From NCBI RefSeq assembly GCF_036245475.1, contig NZ_BTPM01000001.1:3100001-3164000 (forward strand): a stretch of DNA of 64,000 nucleotides, written 5' to 3'. Positions within the stretch are counted from its first letter, which is position 1; every line of letters begins with the position of its first letter. Position numbers and translations under genes: made by a program. Below the pieces are notes generated by a model. It saw only the letters and a program-made list of their open reading frames with translations. It was not told the DNA's origin and searched no databases. Shown piece after piece: positions 49,712-59,689 of this stretch. Source of the DNA: Vibrio sp. 10N. GTDB taxonomy: Bacteria; Pseudomonadota; Gammaproteobacteria; Enterobacterales; Vibrionaceae.

Positions 49712-52378
49712 TTAACGTTTTATATGACGTCGCTGACGACGATAAACACCAAAACCGAACAGCGCGAGCAGAGAAGCTAGGCCAGTTGAACCAGCGCCAT
49801 CCTCTTTCTCTTCTTCTTGAGAATAATCAATAGCAATCAAGATAGGGTCGTGATCCGATGCTGAATAAGCATCTTGGTACTTCGCCATATCTCCAGTGTA
49901 CTTGCTGCTGTACTCAAACAAATTGCTCTCCAGCGAGTTAATGTGCCAATCTTCAATCGCCACCACTTTCTGCGCCAAGCTTTGATTCGCCAGCGCGTGG
50001 TCTAGGTTGCCAAGCTCACCACCATAGTTGTATGAGAACGTCTCGGCCCCATGCAATTTGGTATTGAGATTCACGAGCCCATACCCTTGATTAATAATGG
50101 CACCTTGCTGCTGGTAAACCTTGTTAGTGCCATCATCATTTAGGCCAAGCGTGGTGTAAGAGGCGGTCTTAATTTCACGCTTGTGCTGCGCAGGATCGTA
50201 GTCGGTCAGAACGAGAATCGGATCTTCCATGCCATAAGCATTCATATCCCCCATCACCAGGATATCGCCAGATACCTGGTCGATGGCATCCCCTAGCACT
50301 TTCGCTGCCGATACGCGGAAGTTATTACAGTTCCCTTGCAGGTCGCTTGGCTCGCTATCTTCGACCCCCGCAATCCACTCTTCAATACACTCAGAGCCTT
50401 TTGATTTGAAGTGATTGACGACGATGGTAATGGACTCGTCACTGCCTTTCACATCAAACGTCTGCAGCAAGCTATGACGCTGATACTTGTCGTAGCTTGG
50501 GTTGGTGGTGTCATCTTTATCACGGCTAATCAAACCCGCTTCGATGTGTTGCTCTGGCATTGGTATCACTTGAGCGCTTTGATTCACTTCCACCTTGCTA
50601 GGCTTGTAGATCATCGCCACCATAATGGCATCACTGCCTAGATACGTATCTTGATGTTTGTCCGCAGCCTCAATCTCAACATAGGCGTAGTGGTCATCGG
50701 TATTATCAAATTCTGCATTCAGCGCAGTCACCAAGTTGTTCAGCGCGCTGCCTTCACCAAACCCATTATTTTCAATTTCCATTAGGCCGATGATGTCTGC
50801 GTTCATCGCTTTCATTGCCGCCACGATTTTCGCACGTTGGATCTCAAACTCTGCAAAACTCTCTGCACCGCGATTTTGACCAAGGGCATTAGCATCGCCG
50901 CTGTCTGCGACCGAGTTAAAGTAGTTAAGTACGTTAAAGCTTGCTACGTGCAGATCGGCATCCACAACGCTAGGGGCAGCTTTACGCTCGACATTGAATC
51001 CTTCACCTGCCTCGACAAAATTGCTCTTGTCGAGCTCGTTGGTGACAATCAAACGATACTCGTTGTAGCTGTAGGTAACGACGGCTTGCATGCCTTCAAC
51101 TCGTGAGCCTAAACGTAGGTGATTTTCAGAGCTACCATTTTGATCCGGGTCAGTGGCAAAACTTGGGTAATAAGGGATTTGACCGCTCGGCGCTTTTTGA
51201 TCGGATTCAACAAACACACGATGGTTGGCATTGTGCTCTGCAAGCGCTACCGCCTCGCTGCTCTCAGCTGGGTGCAACTGCGTCGGCTTGTACAGCGGTG
51301 CTTGGTAGGAAAGCAGCATGTTATTGCGGCGCGCAGCATAGTCGTAGGAGAAATTGCGCGTAATATGCAAAGCACTTTGATCGGTCAGCTCAACCAACAT
51401 GCCTTCATGACGTTCAAGTGCTTGGCGAAGGTTTTCACCTTCCAGCAGTTCCAGTGGCGTCGCCGCAGGGGCGTTGCCAGAGCTCTGCTTGAGATAGCTG
51501 TTCATGTCTGACGCAAGCTGGGTATGGGAGTAATACTCTTGTACTTTCCCCTTCACACACACCACATCACCCGGTGCTAGATCAGCGACCAAACCGCCGG
51601 TGTGGACAAACAAACCATCGGATGTCGCAACGTCGTTATCTGGGGTGATATCTTGAAGGTAAAAACCTTTAGTCAGCCCAGAGGTGACAGCTGTAACCAC
51701 GCCGTTGACGAAGAAATCTTCATCGGTGATATAAGGGTAGCCATCAATAAAGGGTGAGCTGTCACCACTGCCTTGGATTTGGCTAATGGTGGTAAAAGTT
51801 GGCGCAGCGCCAGAATCAGTACAAGTGAATGCCTCAGGCGCAGCTTGCAGATCGTAGTCACCTAAACCATCAATCACGTCTTTGTCTAACGTAACCCAAT
51901 CCGAAGCATCAAACGTCGCACTAGGCTCAATGGCAGCAGTGGTTCTCACCAAAGTCACGTCCGTGCCAAAGTCCACATCGCCCATCACGCCAAGCACATC
52001 ATGAACACTGCCGTCCGATTTCAAAATAGCGATAGGATCATCACCATTAAAGCTGGTGACACTGTTTTCCACTTCGTCACTCACGGCTTTGATCGCATCG
52101 CTTGCGCCAGAATTGGCAAACACCATGACCTGTTTCGCCGCGAGCGTTTTACCATCCAAAGAGAGCGTACTGCCCCAACTGCCATCGCCATTGGTTGATC
52201 GTGCTAACTGATAGCCATCAAGCGTCAACGGCGTATCGCCGGTGTTCGCTATCTCTATCGCTTTATTGTAACCACCACCTTCAACATATTGGGAAATGAT
52301 CAGCTCGGCATTCGCATTGGCTGCCAGCAGCGATCCAATCGCCACTGCGAGCAAGGAACGTCGGTTGTTCGTTGTCAT
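49712..52378 (-). CDS. xds: Extracellular nuclease, Xds/ExeM type
   Basis: This 888-residue secreted protein has a signal peptide (MTTNNRRSLLAVAIGSLLAANANA), a lamin-tail-like domain (ELIISQYVEGGGYNKAIEIAN), an OB-fold-like segment (GDVVCVKGKVQEYYS), and an exonuclease/endonuclease/phosphatase domain with LHVASFNVLNYF, IIGLMEIENNG, VNHFKSKGS, MGDMNAY and SDHDPI. The C-terminus is a GlyGly-CTERM-like tail: small residues, LASLLALFGFGVY, then RRQRRHIKR, implying membrane anchoring and rhombosortase processing on the type II secretion route. V. cholerae Xds degrades extracellular DNA in biofilms and during phosphate starvation. Confidence 0.93.
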   Translation of the reverse strand: MTTNNRRSLLAVAIGSLLAANANAELIISQYVEGGGYNKAIEIANTGDTPLTLDGYQLARSTNGDGSWGSTLSLDGKTLAAKQVMVFANSGASDAIKAVSDEVENSVTSFNGDDPIAILKSDGSVHDVLGVMGDVDFGTDVTLVRTTAAIEPSATFDASDWVTLDKDVIDGLGDYDLQAAPEAFTCTDSGAAPTFTTISQIQGSGDSSPFIDGYPYITDEDFFVNGVVTAVTSGLTKGFYLQDITPDNDVATSDGLFVHTGGLVADLAPGDVVCVKGKVQEYYSHTQLASDMNSYLKQSSGNAPAATPLELLEGENLRQALERHEGMLVELTDQSALHITRNFSYDYAARRNNMLLSYQAPLYKPTQLHPAESSEAVALAEHNANHRVFVESDQKAPSGQIPYYPSFATDPDQNGSSENHLRLGSRVEGMQAVVTYSYNEYRLIVTNELDKSNFVEAGEGFNVERKAAPSVVDADLHVASFNVLNYFNSVADSGDANALGQNRGAESFAEFEIQRAKIVAAMKAMNADIIGLMEIENNGFGEGSALNNLVTALNAEFDNTDDHYAYVEIEAADKHQDTYLGSDAIMVAMIYKPSKVEVNQSAQVIPMPEQHIEAGLISRDKDDTTNPSYDKYQRHSLLQTFDVKGSDESITIVVNHFKSKGSECIEEWIAGVEDSEPSDLQGNCNNFRVSAAKVLGDAIDQVSGDILVMGDMNAYGMEDPILVLTDYDPAQHKREIKTASYTTLGLNDDGTNKVYQQQGAIINQGYGLVNLNTKLHGAETFSYNYGGELGNLDHALANQSLAQKVVAIEDWHINSLESNLFEYSSKYTGDMAKYQDAYSASDHDPILIAIDYSQEEEKEDGAGSTGLASLLALFGFGVYRRQRRHIKR

Positions 52379-52586
52379 ACATCCACCTGAATATCTCGTT
52401 ATTGTTATTTAATGAAACTAAATTCAGGACAACTATCACGATAATTTATGAGACAAATAAGACAGATCAGGGTATTTTGAGTGTTTTGTCACAGTGCCTT
52501 GTGAGAATTTGTCGCACAACACTAACTTTCAACAGAACTGGTTCCGGTCATGCAATCGTTTACAAATCATGCACTTACTGCAGGCA

Positions 52587-52617
52587 TAAAAAAACCACCC
52601 TGTTGGGTGGTTTTTTG
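52587..52617 (-). terminator. Terminator of trpS
   Basis: AAAACCACCC-AACA-GGGTGGTTTT on the minus strand with A and T runs on both sides, 20 bases beyond the trpS stop. Confidence 0.9.
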
Positions 52618-52637
52618 TATTCAATGCTGTGATGATG

Positions 52638-53654
52638 TTATGGACGCGCCACAAAACCTACCGCTTTGTACGCTTTCGCCAGCATCTCTGCTGCGCGAGC
52701 GGAAGCTTTTTCAGCGCCTTGGCGCATCACTTCGTCCATGTAAGCACGGTCTTCACGAATGCGACGGTACTCAGATTGGATAGGCTCAAGCATAGCGACG
52801 AGTGCTTCACCAACATCTTTCTTAAATGGACCGTACATTTCAACGCCAGCGTATTGCGCTTCAATCTCTTCAAACGTTTTACCGGTTGCTGCAGAGTAAA
52901 GACCCATTAGGTTAGAGATACCCGCTTTGTTGTCCCAATCGTGAGCAATGCGTGGTGGTGTCTCTGTGTCTGTTTGCGCCTTGTTGATCTTCTTAAGAAT
53001 CGACTTTGGCTCTTCCAGCAGCGTGATCACGTTTTTACGGTTATCGTCCGACTTAGACATCTTCTTAGTCGCATCTTGCAGGCTCATTACACGCGCATTC
53101 ACTGTTGGAATGTACGGCTCTGGCACTTCAAAGATTGGCGATTCAGGGCTGTAGATGTTGTTGAAACGAGTCGCGATATCGCGCGCTAGCTCTAGGTGCT
53201 GCTTCTGATCGTTACCAACTGGCACTTGGTGCGCGCCATAAAGCAGGATATCAGCCGCCATCAATACTGGATAACCAAATAGGCCTGCATTCACATCGTT
53301 CGCGTAACGTTGAGATTTGTCTTTAAACTGAGTCATACGGCTCAGTTCACCCATTTGGGTGTAGCAGTTAAGAAGCCAACCAAGTTGAGCATGCTCTGGT
53401 ACGTGTGACTGAACAAATAGCGTGCTCTTCTTTGGATCAACACCAACCGCAAGGCAGATTGCTAGTGCGTCTAGGGTTGCTTCATGCAGCGCTTTCGGAT
53501 CTTGGCGAACCGTGATGGCATGAAGGTCAACAACGCAGTACTGGCAGTCATAGTCGTCTTGCATTTGTTGCCATTGACGTAGAGCACCCAAGTAGTTACC
53601 GATACTTAGTTCACCTGACGGCTGAACACCACTTAATACAATGGGTTTGCTCAT
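52638..53654 (-). CDS. trpS: Tryptophan--tRNA ligase
   Basis: This 338-residue class I synthetase has [18 protein letters not shown] (the HIGH-like motif) and KKMSKSDDN (KMSKS). It starts MSKPIVLSG. It is separated from gph upstream by a terminator, so it has its own promoter despite the conserved order. Confidence 0.98.
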   Translation of the reverse strand: MSKPIVLSGVQPSGELSIGNYLGALRQWQQMQDDYDCQYCVVDLHAITVRQDPKALHEATLDALAICLAVGVDPKKSTLFVQSHVPEHAQLGWLLNCYTQMGELSRMTQFKDKSQRYANDVNAGLFGYPVLMAADILLYGAHQVPVGNDQKQHLELARDIATRFNNIYSPESPIFEVPEPYIPTVNARVMSLQDATKKMSKSDDNRKNVITLLEEPKSILKKINKAQTDTETPPRIAHDWDNKAGISNLMGLYSAATGKTFEEIEAQYAGVEMYGPFKKDVGEALVAMLEPIQSEYRRIREDRAYMDEVMRQGAEKASARAAEMLAKAYKAVGFVARP

Positions 53655-53700
53655 GATTATGATTCCTTTGACTTCTTGACGAGATAATTTAGGAGAATGA

Positions 53701-53727
53701 AAAACCGCGTTATTTTAACGCGGTTTT
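53701..53727 (-). terminator. Terminator between gph and trpS
   Basis: AAAACCGCGTTA-AAA-TAACGCGGTTTT on the minus strand, then a T run. Confidence 0.9.
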
Positions 53728-53812
53728 AGCAGTGTACTCATTGGCGAGTATTTTGCCAGTGTTTTATAACTAGGGGATAGAAAGACACTGGCTTCACGGC
53801 ATTTTGAGGTAG

Positions 53813-54496
53813 TTAAGCGTCGATACCGACTGCTTTAAGCACATCCGACACAATGTCGGCAACAAAATCAGGCTTGGCATTAGCAATCGGCTCACCGTGG
53901 TTGTAACCATAAGTCAAACCAAACGCGTGACAGCCCGCATTGCGCGCCGCAAGAATGTCATTCTTTGAATCGCCGACCATCAGCACCTGATCCGCCGATA
54001 CTTGCTCTTGCTCCATCAGCCAATGTAAAGCCATGGGATCGGGCTTACGCTTTTCAAACGCATCACCACCCAACACGTGCTTGAAGTATTTATCCAGCTT
54101 GTGCTGCTCTAATAGCTCTGGAACAAACTTTGACGGCTTGTTGGTTAGCAGTGCGACGGTAATGCCGCTGGCAACCAAAGTATCCAGCGTTTGATGTACC
54201 GCTGGATAAAGGTGGCTAAGTTTGTGACCACTCGCTTTGTAAAAATCATCAAACAGAACACGCGCTTTCGCGAGCAGCTCTGGTGATAAGCTCGGATCAA
54301 CATCAATACTCTGGCTTAGCGAGCGACCAATTAAGATATCAGCACCATTGCCAACATAATCGCGAACTTGTTCTTCCGTTACTGCTGGGTAACCAAGCTC
54401 TTGAACCGCTTGGTCAGCGGCGAGTGCTAAATCAGGCACGCTATCAAGCAACGTGCCATCGAGATCAAATACAACCAGTTTAATTGCGCTCATCAT
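53813..54496 (-). CDS. gph: Phosphoglycolate phosphatase
   Basis: This 227-residue HAD-superfamily phosphatase has the nucleophile motif VFDLDGTLLDSVPD, motif II ALLTNKP, and motif III/IV MVGDSKNDILAARNAG. It removes phosphoglycolate formed during DNA repair. It starts 9 bases after rpe; either of two adjacent ATG codons could be used. Confidence 0.96.
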   Translation of the reverse strand: MMSAIKLVVFDLDGTLLDSVPDLALAADQAVQELGYPAVTEEQVRDYVGNGADILIGRSLSQSIDVDPSLSPELLAKARVLFDDFYKASGHKLSHLYPAVHQTLDTLVASGITVALLTNKPSKFVPELLEQHKLDKYFKHVLGGDAFEKRKPDPMALHWLMEQEQVSADQVLMVGDSKNDILAARNAGCHAFGLTYGYNHGEPIANAKPDFVADIVSDVLKAVGIDA

Positions 54497-54505
54497 GCCT
54501 ACCCG

Positions 54506-55183
54506 TTACTTGCTTTCTACTTTAGCAAGTTCAGCACGCATCTCATCAATCACCTCTTTGTAATCAGGACGATTGAAAATAGCGCTGCCCGCAACAAACA
54601 TATCTGCACCCGCTTCAGCGATTTCGCGAATGTTATCAACCTTAACACCGCCATCAATCTCTAGGCGAATATCGCGACCAGAAGCGTCGATACGCTTGCG
54701 AACTTCGCGCAGCTTATCCAGCGTTGAAGGGATGAATGACTGACCACCAAAGCCTGGGTTTACCGACATCAGAAGGATCAGGTCGACCTTATCCATGATG
54801 TAGTCAAGGCAAGAAAGCGGCGTTGCTGGGTTAAGTACCACACCGGCCTGACAGCCGTGCTCTTTAATTAGCTGAAGAGTACGGTCGATGTGCTCAGACG
54901 CTTCGACGTGGAAAGTGATCATGCTCGCGCCCGCTTTCGCAAAATCAGGTACGATGCTGTCGACAGGTTTCACCATTAGGTGAACATCAATAGGAGCAGT
55001 AATGCCGTAGTCACGTAGCGCTTTACAGATTGGCGCACCGAACGTTAGGTTAGGCACATAGTGATTATCCATCACATCGAAGTGAACGACGTCAGCACCC
55101 GCAGCGAGTACTTTTTCGACATCCTCACCCAAACGAGCAAAGTCTGCAGAGAGAATGGATGGAGCAATAAGAAAGTCTTTCAT
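54506..55183 (-). CDS. rpe: Ribulose-phosphate 3-epimerase
   Basis: This 225-residue TIM-barrel enzyme of the pentose phosphate pathway has [35 protein letters not shown] (metal histidine and aspartate), and [13 protein letters not shown]. The start is ATG 55183; 9 further open codons lie upstream. Confidence 0.97.
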   Translation of the reverse strand: MKDFLIAPSILSADFARLGEDVEKVLAAGADVVHFDVMDNHYVPNLTFGAPICKALRDYGITAPIDVHLMVKPVDSIVPDFAKAGASMITFHVEASEHIDRTLQLIKEHGCQAGVVLNPATPLSCLDYIMDKVDLILLMSVNPGFGGQSFIPSTLDKLREVRKRIDASGRDIRLEIDGGVKVDNIREIAEAGADMFVAGSAIFNRPDYKEVIDEMRAELAKVESK

Positions 55184-55287
55184 ACCTAACCTCAGTGAAA
55201 TGGATTGCAAGCGAGTCTTTACATAACAGTAACAGTGCGCGCAATTCTACCGAAGCAAGGGGGTAAATCCTAGCCCTTGGCTAGGAG

Positions 55288-56112
55288 TTATTGATCTCGC
55301 GGTTCAAATAATGCCAACAATTCATCGACTTTATTGCGACCGGCGCCATTGCGGCTGATAGTTCGCTTCACTTTGACCACATTGAGCTGGGCTCCGTGAT
55401 ACAAGCGGCGCGTCAACGTGGTGTCGTGATTAGAGATCAGTACCGGAATGCCACGGTCAAACGCCGCATGCTCAGCCACATCGGCAAGTGCAGCCTGATC
55501 GTCCAAGGTAAAACCATTACCTGCATAAGAGGTAAAATTGGCCGTGTTGGAAAGCGGAGCGTATGGAGGATCGCAGTAAATCACGCTGCCTTTTCGAGCG
55601 CGCTTAAAGGTCTCAGGGTAACCCTCACAGACAAACGTGGCTTTCTTCGCTTTCTCTGCAAAGAACTCCATTTCATTCTCAGGGAAGTATGGCTTTTTGT
55701 ATGAACCAAACGGCACGTTAAAGCCCCCCTTTTTGTTGTAACGGCACAAGCCGTTAAACCCAAAACGGTTCATGTACAAGAAGGCGACCGAGCGAAACAT
55801 AATGTCGTCGGTTTGGTTAAACTGAGCGCGAATATCGAGATAAACTTCTTTACGATTGTGCTCTGGGGTAAACAGACGTTTCGCCTCAGCAATGTATTGC
55901 TCTGGCTGCGTCTTTAGCAGGTTGTAAAGATTAATAAGATCTGGGTTGATATCGGCGAGCAAGTAGTGCTCGTAATCCGTATTGAGAAAAATAGAGCCTG
56001 CACCAACGAACGGTTCTACCAGCTTTCTTGCGTCTGGCAAATGCTTTTGAATGTCTTCAACCAAGCCATATTTTCCACCAGCCCATTTAAGAAAGGCACG
56101 TTGCTTCTTCAT
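55288..56112 (-). CDS. dam: DNA adenine methylase Dam (GATC)
   Basis: This 274-residue N6-adenine methyltransferase has the SAM-binding FLKWAGGKYGLVEDI at the N-terminus and the catalytic DPPY in VIYCDPPYAPLS. It methylates GATC, and in Vibrio it is needed for chromosome 2 replication control. It is followed by rpe and gph in the same direction. Confidence 0.97.
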   Translation of the reverse strand: MKKQRAFLKWAGGKYGLVEDIQKHLPDARKLVEPFVGAGSIFLNTDYEHYLLADINPDLINLYNLLKTQPEQYIAEAKRLFTPEHNRKEVYLDIRAQFNQTDDIMFRSVAFLYMNRFGFNGLCRYNKKGGFNVPFGSYKKPYFPENEMEFFAEKAKKATFVCEGYPETFKRARKGSVIYCDPPYAPLSNTANFTSYAGNGFTLDDQAALADVAEHAAFDRGIPVLISNHDTTLTRRLYHGAQLNVVKVKRTISRNGAGRNKVDELLALFEPRDQ

Positions 56113-56179
56113 TACTTGCTCTATCTACTACCACCCCAAAAATTAAGGCTGGGGAATATATCATAATTCAAATTGTTAT

Positions 56180-56206
56180 GTTGACCTTTCTGGTAGAAAG
56201 GTCAAC
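56180..56206. repeat. Hairpin between damX and dam
   Basis: GTTGACCTTTCT-GGT-AGAAAGGTCAAC, a perfect 12-bp stem without a clear T run. It may be a weak terminator or processing hairpin. Confidence 0.6.
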
Positions 56207-56270
56207 AGCGCTTGGTGTAAATGTTGACTGAGTCGCCGTTAACTCGCTCACAGGTGACTAGGTCGAAAGC

Positions 56271-57764
56271 TTATTCTGTCCAGCGAGCAATTTCACGCTT
56301 CACTTGGCTCAGCGCTTTTGGCCATGGGCCGAGCGACTTAAGCTCTGCTGGCAGCTTCTCCGCCGCATCACGCGCTTGCTGGATAGTCGCGTAATGATCG
56401 TAAGTGACGATATACCATTTTTCCTCACCGCGTAGGGTAGGATAAATTCGTACTGGCTTATCAAAACTGTGTTGGTTTAAGAACCTTTGCACATCTTCCA
56501 TAGCAGTCATCGCAGCTATTTGTAATGTATAGCTGTTTGATGGCAATGCATTAAGCTGATCTCTCGCAAATGAGAAGCTGATCGGCGTTTGCAGCGCCTC
56601 AGTGACTTCCTCATCAAGAGTCACTTCTGGTGGTGGCTCAATAGCCACGGGCTGAATATTACTTGACGTTTTAGCACTGTCCACGGCTTGCTGAATTTCG
56701 GCCGCTTTTTCCACGGCAATGTCCGTTTTATCATCCAACAGAGCATCAACCACATCTGAGGTAATCACGACGCGCTCTCCGCTCTCAGCCACACCAACGC
56801 TTGCCGTTTCAGACGTGACGACCGGAGGCAGCGCCTCTGAATCGTCACTGGCGCTAAGCTCAGCTGGCATCTCTTGATTTGCTTTTTGTGCTTGCTCAGC
56901 AGTTACTTCATCTTGCGGCTGCTCTAAGGTCGGGATCACGGTTTGCTCTTTCACCGCCTCGGCCGGTGAAATACTCGGTTTGGGAGCTTGCAGTAGCCAG
57001 CGATAGCCCAAAAACAGTAGCAACACAATAACCGCTACCGTGGCAGCAATCTTGGCAGGTGAGCCTACCAATGAACGAATAATCACTTTCTTTTCCACTT
57101 TGTGCTCTCCTAGCGCCAAAATTTCTCCCGGAAGTGGTCTGGTATTAGTAAACGCCCTTTTAATTCTTTTTTCAACGCTTTCATCAAGATAGCGTAGAAC
57201 TAAACTCTCAAAAAAACGCTCAGCTTCTCCCTCTGACAACTCATCCACATCGAGCTCAACCGGTTTTATCTCCAGTCCATGACTCAATCGAGTAAGCTTG
57301 CTTGCAACCGAATCACTGGACGTAAACAGCACCACACTGATGTTCTGTTTCGGTGTAGAGAGTGCAGCGCTATACAATAGCCACAATTCAGCGAGCAAGG
57401 CTTGGGAGGCGTGATGAGCATTGTCCACCACAATCACAATATTGCACGCCTCTCCATCAAGAAGACGCTCGATACTGTCATTCAGTGAATCCGTCGTACT
57501 GTACATCTGTTGTGGGAACAGCTGCCTTAGTATATTGCCTCGATTTACCTCATCCTCTTGATTGGGAAGGCTGGTCACTAAAGACTGGTTTTTATCATGC
57601 GACCAGGCCTCGAGGTAACGATGTGCCAGCCAAGTTTTCCCCGCTCCAGCTTCGCCTTTGATTACCACAAAGTTTGACGCGAATTGCGTCAGAAGTTGCA
57701 CTCTCTCAAGCAACTGCGTCTGTGAGTCGAGCTCTAACACCCGTAATTCATAGCACAAACTCAT
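56271..57764 (-). CDS. damX: Cell-division protein DamX with AAA-type ATPase and SPOR domains
   Basis: This 497-residue inner-membrane protein has a cytosolic P-loop domain at the N-terminus (Walker A GEAGAGKT, residues 37-44; Walker B region CNIVIVVDNAHHA), one transmembrane segment (IAATVAVIVLLLFLGYRWLL, near residue 235), an acidic/proline-rich periplasmic linker, and a C-terminal SPOR domain (SYTLQIAAMTAMEDVQRFLN) that binds denuded septal peptidoglycan. It lies between aroB and dam as in E. coli, with terminators on both sides. Confidence 0.93.
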   Translation of the reverse strand: MSLCYELRVLELDSQTQLLERVQLLTQFASNFVVIKGEAGAGKTWLAHRYLEAWSHDKNQSLVTSLPNQEDEVNRGNILRQLFPQQMYSTTDSLNDSIERLLDGEACNIVIVVDNAHHASQALLAELWLLYSAALSTPKQNISVVLFTSSDSVASKLTRLSHGLEIKPVELDVDELSEGEAERFFESLVLRYLDESVEKRIKRAFTNTRPLPGEILALGEHKVEKKVIIRSLVGSPAKIAATVAVIVLLLFLGYRWLLQAPKPSISPAEAVKEQTVIPTLEQPQDEVTAEQAQKANQEMPAELSASDDSEALPPVVTSETASVGVAESGERVVITSDVVDALLDDKTDIAVEKAAEIQQAVDSAKTSSNIQPVAIEPPPEVTLDEEVTEALQTPISFSFARDQLNALPSNSYTLQIAAMTAMEDVQRFLNQHSFDKPVRIYPTLRGEEKWYIVTYDHYATIQQARDAAEKLPAELKSLGPWPKALSQVKREIARWTE

Positions 57765-57790
57765 CCAGGTTTACTTCCACCAATCAAAAC

Positions 57791-57815
57791 TAAAAAAGGC
57801 TCCATAATGGAGCCT
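57791..57815 (-). terminator. Terminator of aroKB
   Basis: AGGCTCCA-TTA-TGGAGCCT on the minus strand followed by TTTTTTA, between aroB and damX. Confidence 0.88.
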
Positions 57816-57869
57816 CTTATTTTATTCGCTGTTCTCGCGTAACCTCAATACACTAAATGCGATTGTGGG

Positions 57870-58955
57870 CTACTTGCGACACAAATCAATCGCTTGCTCA
57901 ATGAGCTCTCTTGGCACATCCGAGACCACTTGGGCGCTGCCAATAGAGGTAGGCAATACCAAACGCAGCTTGCCAGATAGTACCTTTTTATCGCGCATCA
58001 TGTGCTTGATAAAATCATCAAAGCTCATCGAATCCGGTGTATGCACAGGCAACTTAGCACGCTCTAACAATGTAATAATACGTGTCACTTGCTGCGGGGT
58101 AATATCACCGAGCAGTTGTGCAGTGTGCGCTGCCATCGCGGTACCAGAAGAAACCGCCTCACCATGTAACCATTTACCATACCCTAGTTCCGCTTCAATC
58201 GCATGACCAAATGTATGACCTAGATTCAATAACGCGCGAATACCAGACTCTTTTTCATCTTGAGCAACAACTTCTGCTTTGATCTGGCAACAACGCGCAA
58301 TTGCGTAGGTTAGCGCTTGCTGATCAAGTGCATACAATTTATCGAGGTTTTCCTCTAGCCACTCAAAGAAAGCTTCATCGTAGATGATGCCATATTTGAT
58401 CACTTCAGCGATGCCCGCTGCAAACTCGCGCTCTGGCAACGTTTTTAAACAGTTGGTATCAATGATCACTGATTGAGGCTGATAGAACGCACCAATCATA
58501 TTCTTACCCAACTCATGGTTAACTGCCGTTTTACCGCCGACCGATGAATCCACTTGCGAAAGTAAGGTGGTTGGGATCTGTACAAAATCAACGCCACGTT
58601 GATAGCAAGCTGCCGAGAAACCGACAAGATCGCCAATCACGCCACCGCCAAGAGCGACCACCACGACATCACGACCGTAGTTGCCAGAAAGCAGATGAGT
58701 TTGCACCGTATTGAAAGTATCGAGTGTTTTGTATTGCTCGCCATCCGGCAGTTCCAGCAAAGAAGTTTTACAGCCTTTGCTTGCTAACTGGTCAAGGATC
58801 GCTTGAGCATAAAGAGGGGATACTGTGGTGTTGGTGATCACCACTACTGATTTTCCGTCGGGAATTTGGGCAAATTGAGCCGAGTCATTAAATAACCCGG
58901 CACCAATTGAAATTGGGTAGCTGCGCTCACCAAGCTCGACCGTAATCCGTTCCAT
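57870..58955 (-). CDS. aroB: 3-dehydroquinate synthase
   Basis: This 361-residue NAD- and metal-dependent enzyme is the second step of the shikimate pathway. It has [22 protein letters not shown] (NAD/phosphate loop), the zinc ligands in [11 protein letters not shown] and [10 protein letters not shown], and KMMRDKK-type residues near the C-terminus. It follows aroK by 30 bases. Confidence 0.97.
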   Translation of the reverse strand: MERITVELGERSYPISIGAGLFNDSAQFAQIPDGKSVVVITNTTVSPLYAQAILDQLASKGCKTSLLELPDGEQYKTLDTFNTVQTHLLSGNYGRDVVVVALGGGVIGDLVGFSAACYQRGVDFVQIPTTLLSQVDSSVGGKTAVNHELGKNMIGAFYQPQSVIIDTNCLKTLPEREFAAGIAEVIKYGIIYDEAFFEWLEENLDKLYALDQQALTYAIARCCQIKAEVVAQDEKESGIRALLNLGHTFGHAIEAELGYGKWLHGEAVSSGTAMAAHTAQLLGDITPQQVTRIITLLERAKLPVHTPDSMSFDDFIKHMMRDKKVLSGKLRLVLPTSIGSAQVVSDVPRELIEQAIDLCRK

Positions 58956-58985
58956 GGTTTGCTCTCCTAATGAAAAAGGTTTCGA

Positions 58986-59504
58986 TTAACCTTCTTCTAG
59001 CATTTTTACGATTTGGTTGGCTACCACTTTTGCACTTTGATCGTCAGTACGAACCACATAGTCCGCTACTTCTTTGTATAGATCATTGCGCTCGTCCGCT
59101 AGGCTCTCTAGTACTTCGCGTGGGTTATCCGTTTGAAGTAATGGACGTTTCTTGTCGCGGTTAGTGCGAGCAAGTTGTTTTTCAATTGTGGTTTCTAGGT
59201 AAACAACGATACCACGAGCAGACAGACGGTTACGGTTGTCTTTGCTCTTTACAGAACCACCACCAGTTGCAAGTACGATACCTTGCTGTTCGGTTAGATC
59301 GTTAATAACGGTTTCTTCGCGTTTGCGGAAACCTTCTTCGCCCTCAACGTCAAACACCCAAGCGATGTCTGCGCCAGTGCGCTCTTCAATAACAGTATCA
59401 GAATCAACAAACTCCATATGAAGTTGTTGAGCCAGGTGTCTACCGATTGTACTTTTGCCGGCACCCATAGGGCCAACAAGAAAAATATTACGTTTCTCAG
59501 CCAT
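58986..59504 (-). CDS. aroK: Shikimate kinase I
   Basis: This 172-residue P-loop kinase has Walker [16 protein letters not shown], substrate arginine segments GFRKREETV and ATGGGSV. The start [11 protein letters not shown] at 59504 matches E. coli AroK; three open codons lie upstream. It sits between the pilus operon and aroB, in the same direction. The 185 bases between pilQ and aroK contain no recognisable gene. Confidence 0.97.
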   Translation of the reverse strand: MAEKRNIFLVGPMGAGKSTIGRHLAQQLHMEFVDSDTVIEERTGADIAWVFDVEGEEGFRKREETVINDLTEQQGIVLATGGGSVKSKDNRNRLSARGIVVYLETTIEKQLARTNRDKKRPLLQTDNPREVLESLADERNDLYKEVADYVVRTDDQSAKVVANQIVKMLEEG

Positions 59505-59689
59505 GTTCAGCATTAATTTACAACGTTAATTCAATGACATCGCCACAAGAAAAGACCGAAAAGGAACCTCGGAAAAAAGGGCTTGTGGCACCGATTCCTC
59601 ACAGATAAGTCGTGATAAGACCCGAAATTATCAAGGTAAGGTGGCTTTAATGCAACTTTATTTTTAATCCTTTTCAATTAATGACTAAT

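Noticed and set aside
51119..51511. 130-codon plus-strand frame opposite xds
   Set aside because: Antisense shadow of a well-supported secreted nuclease gene; no family resemblance.
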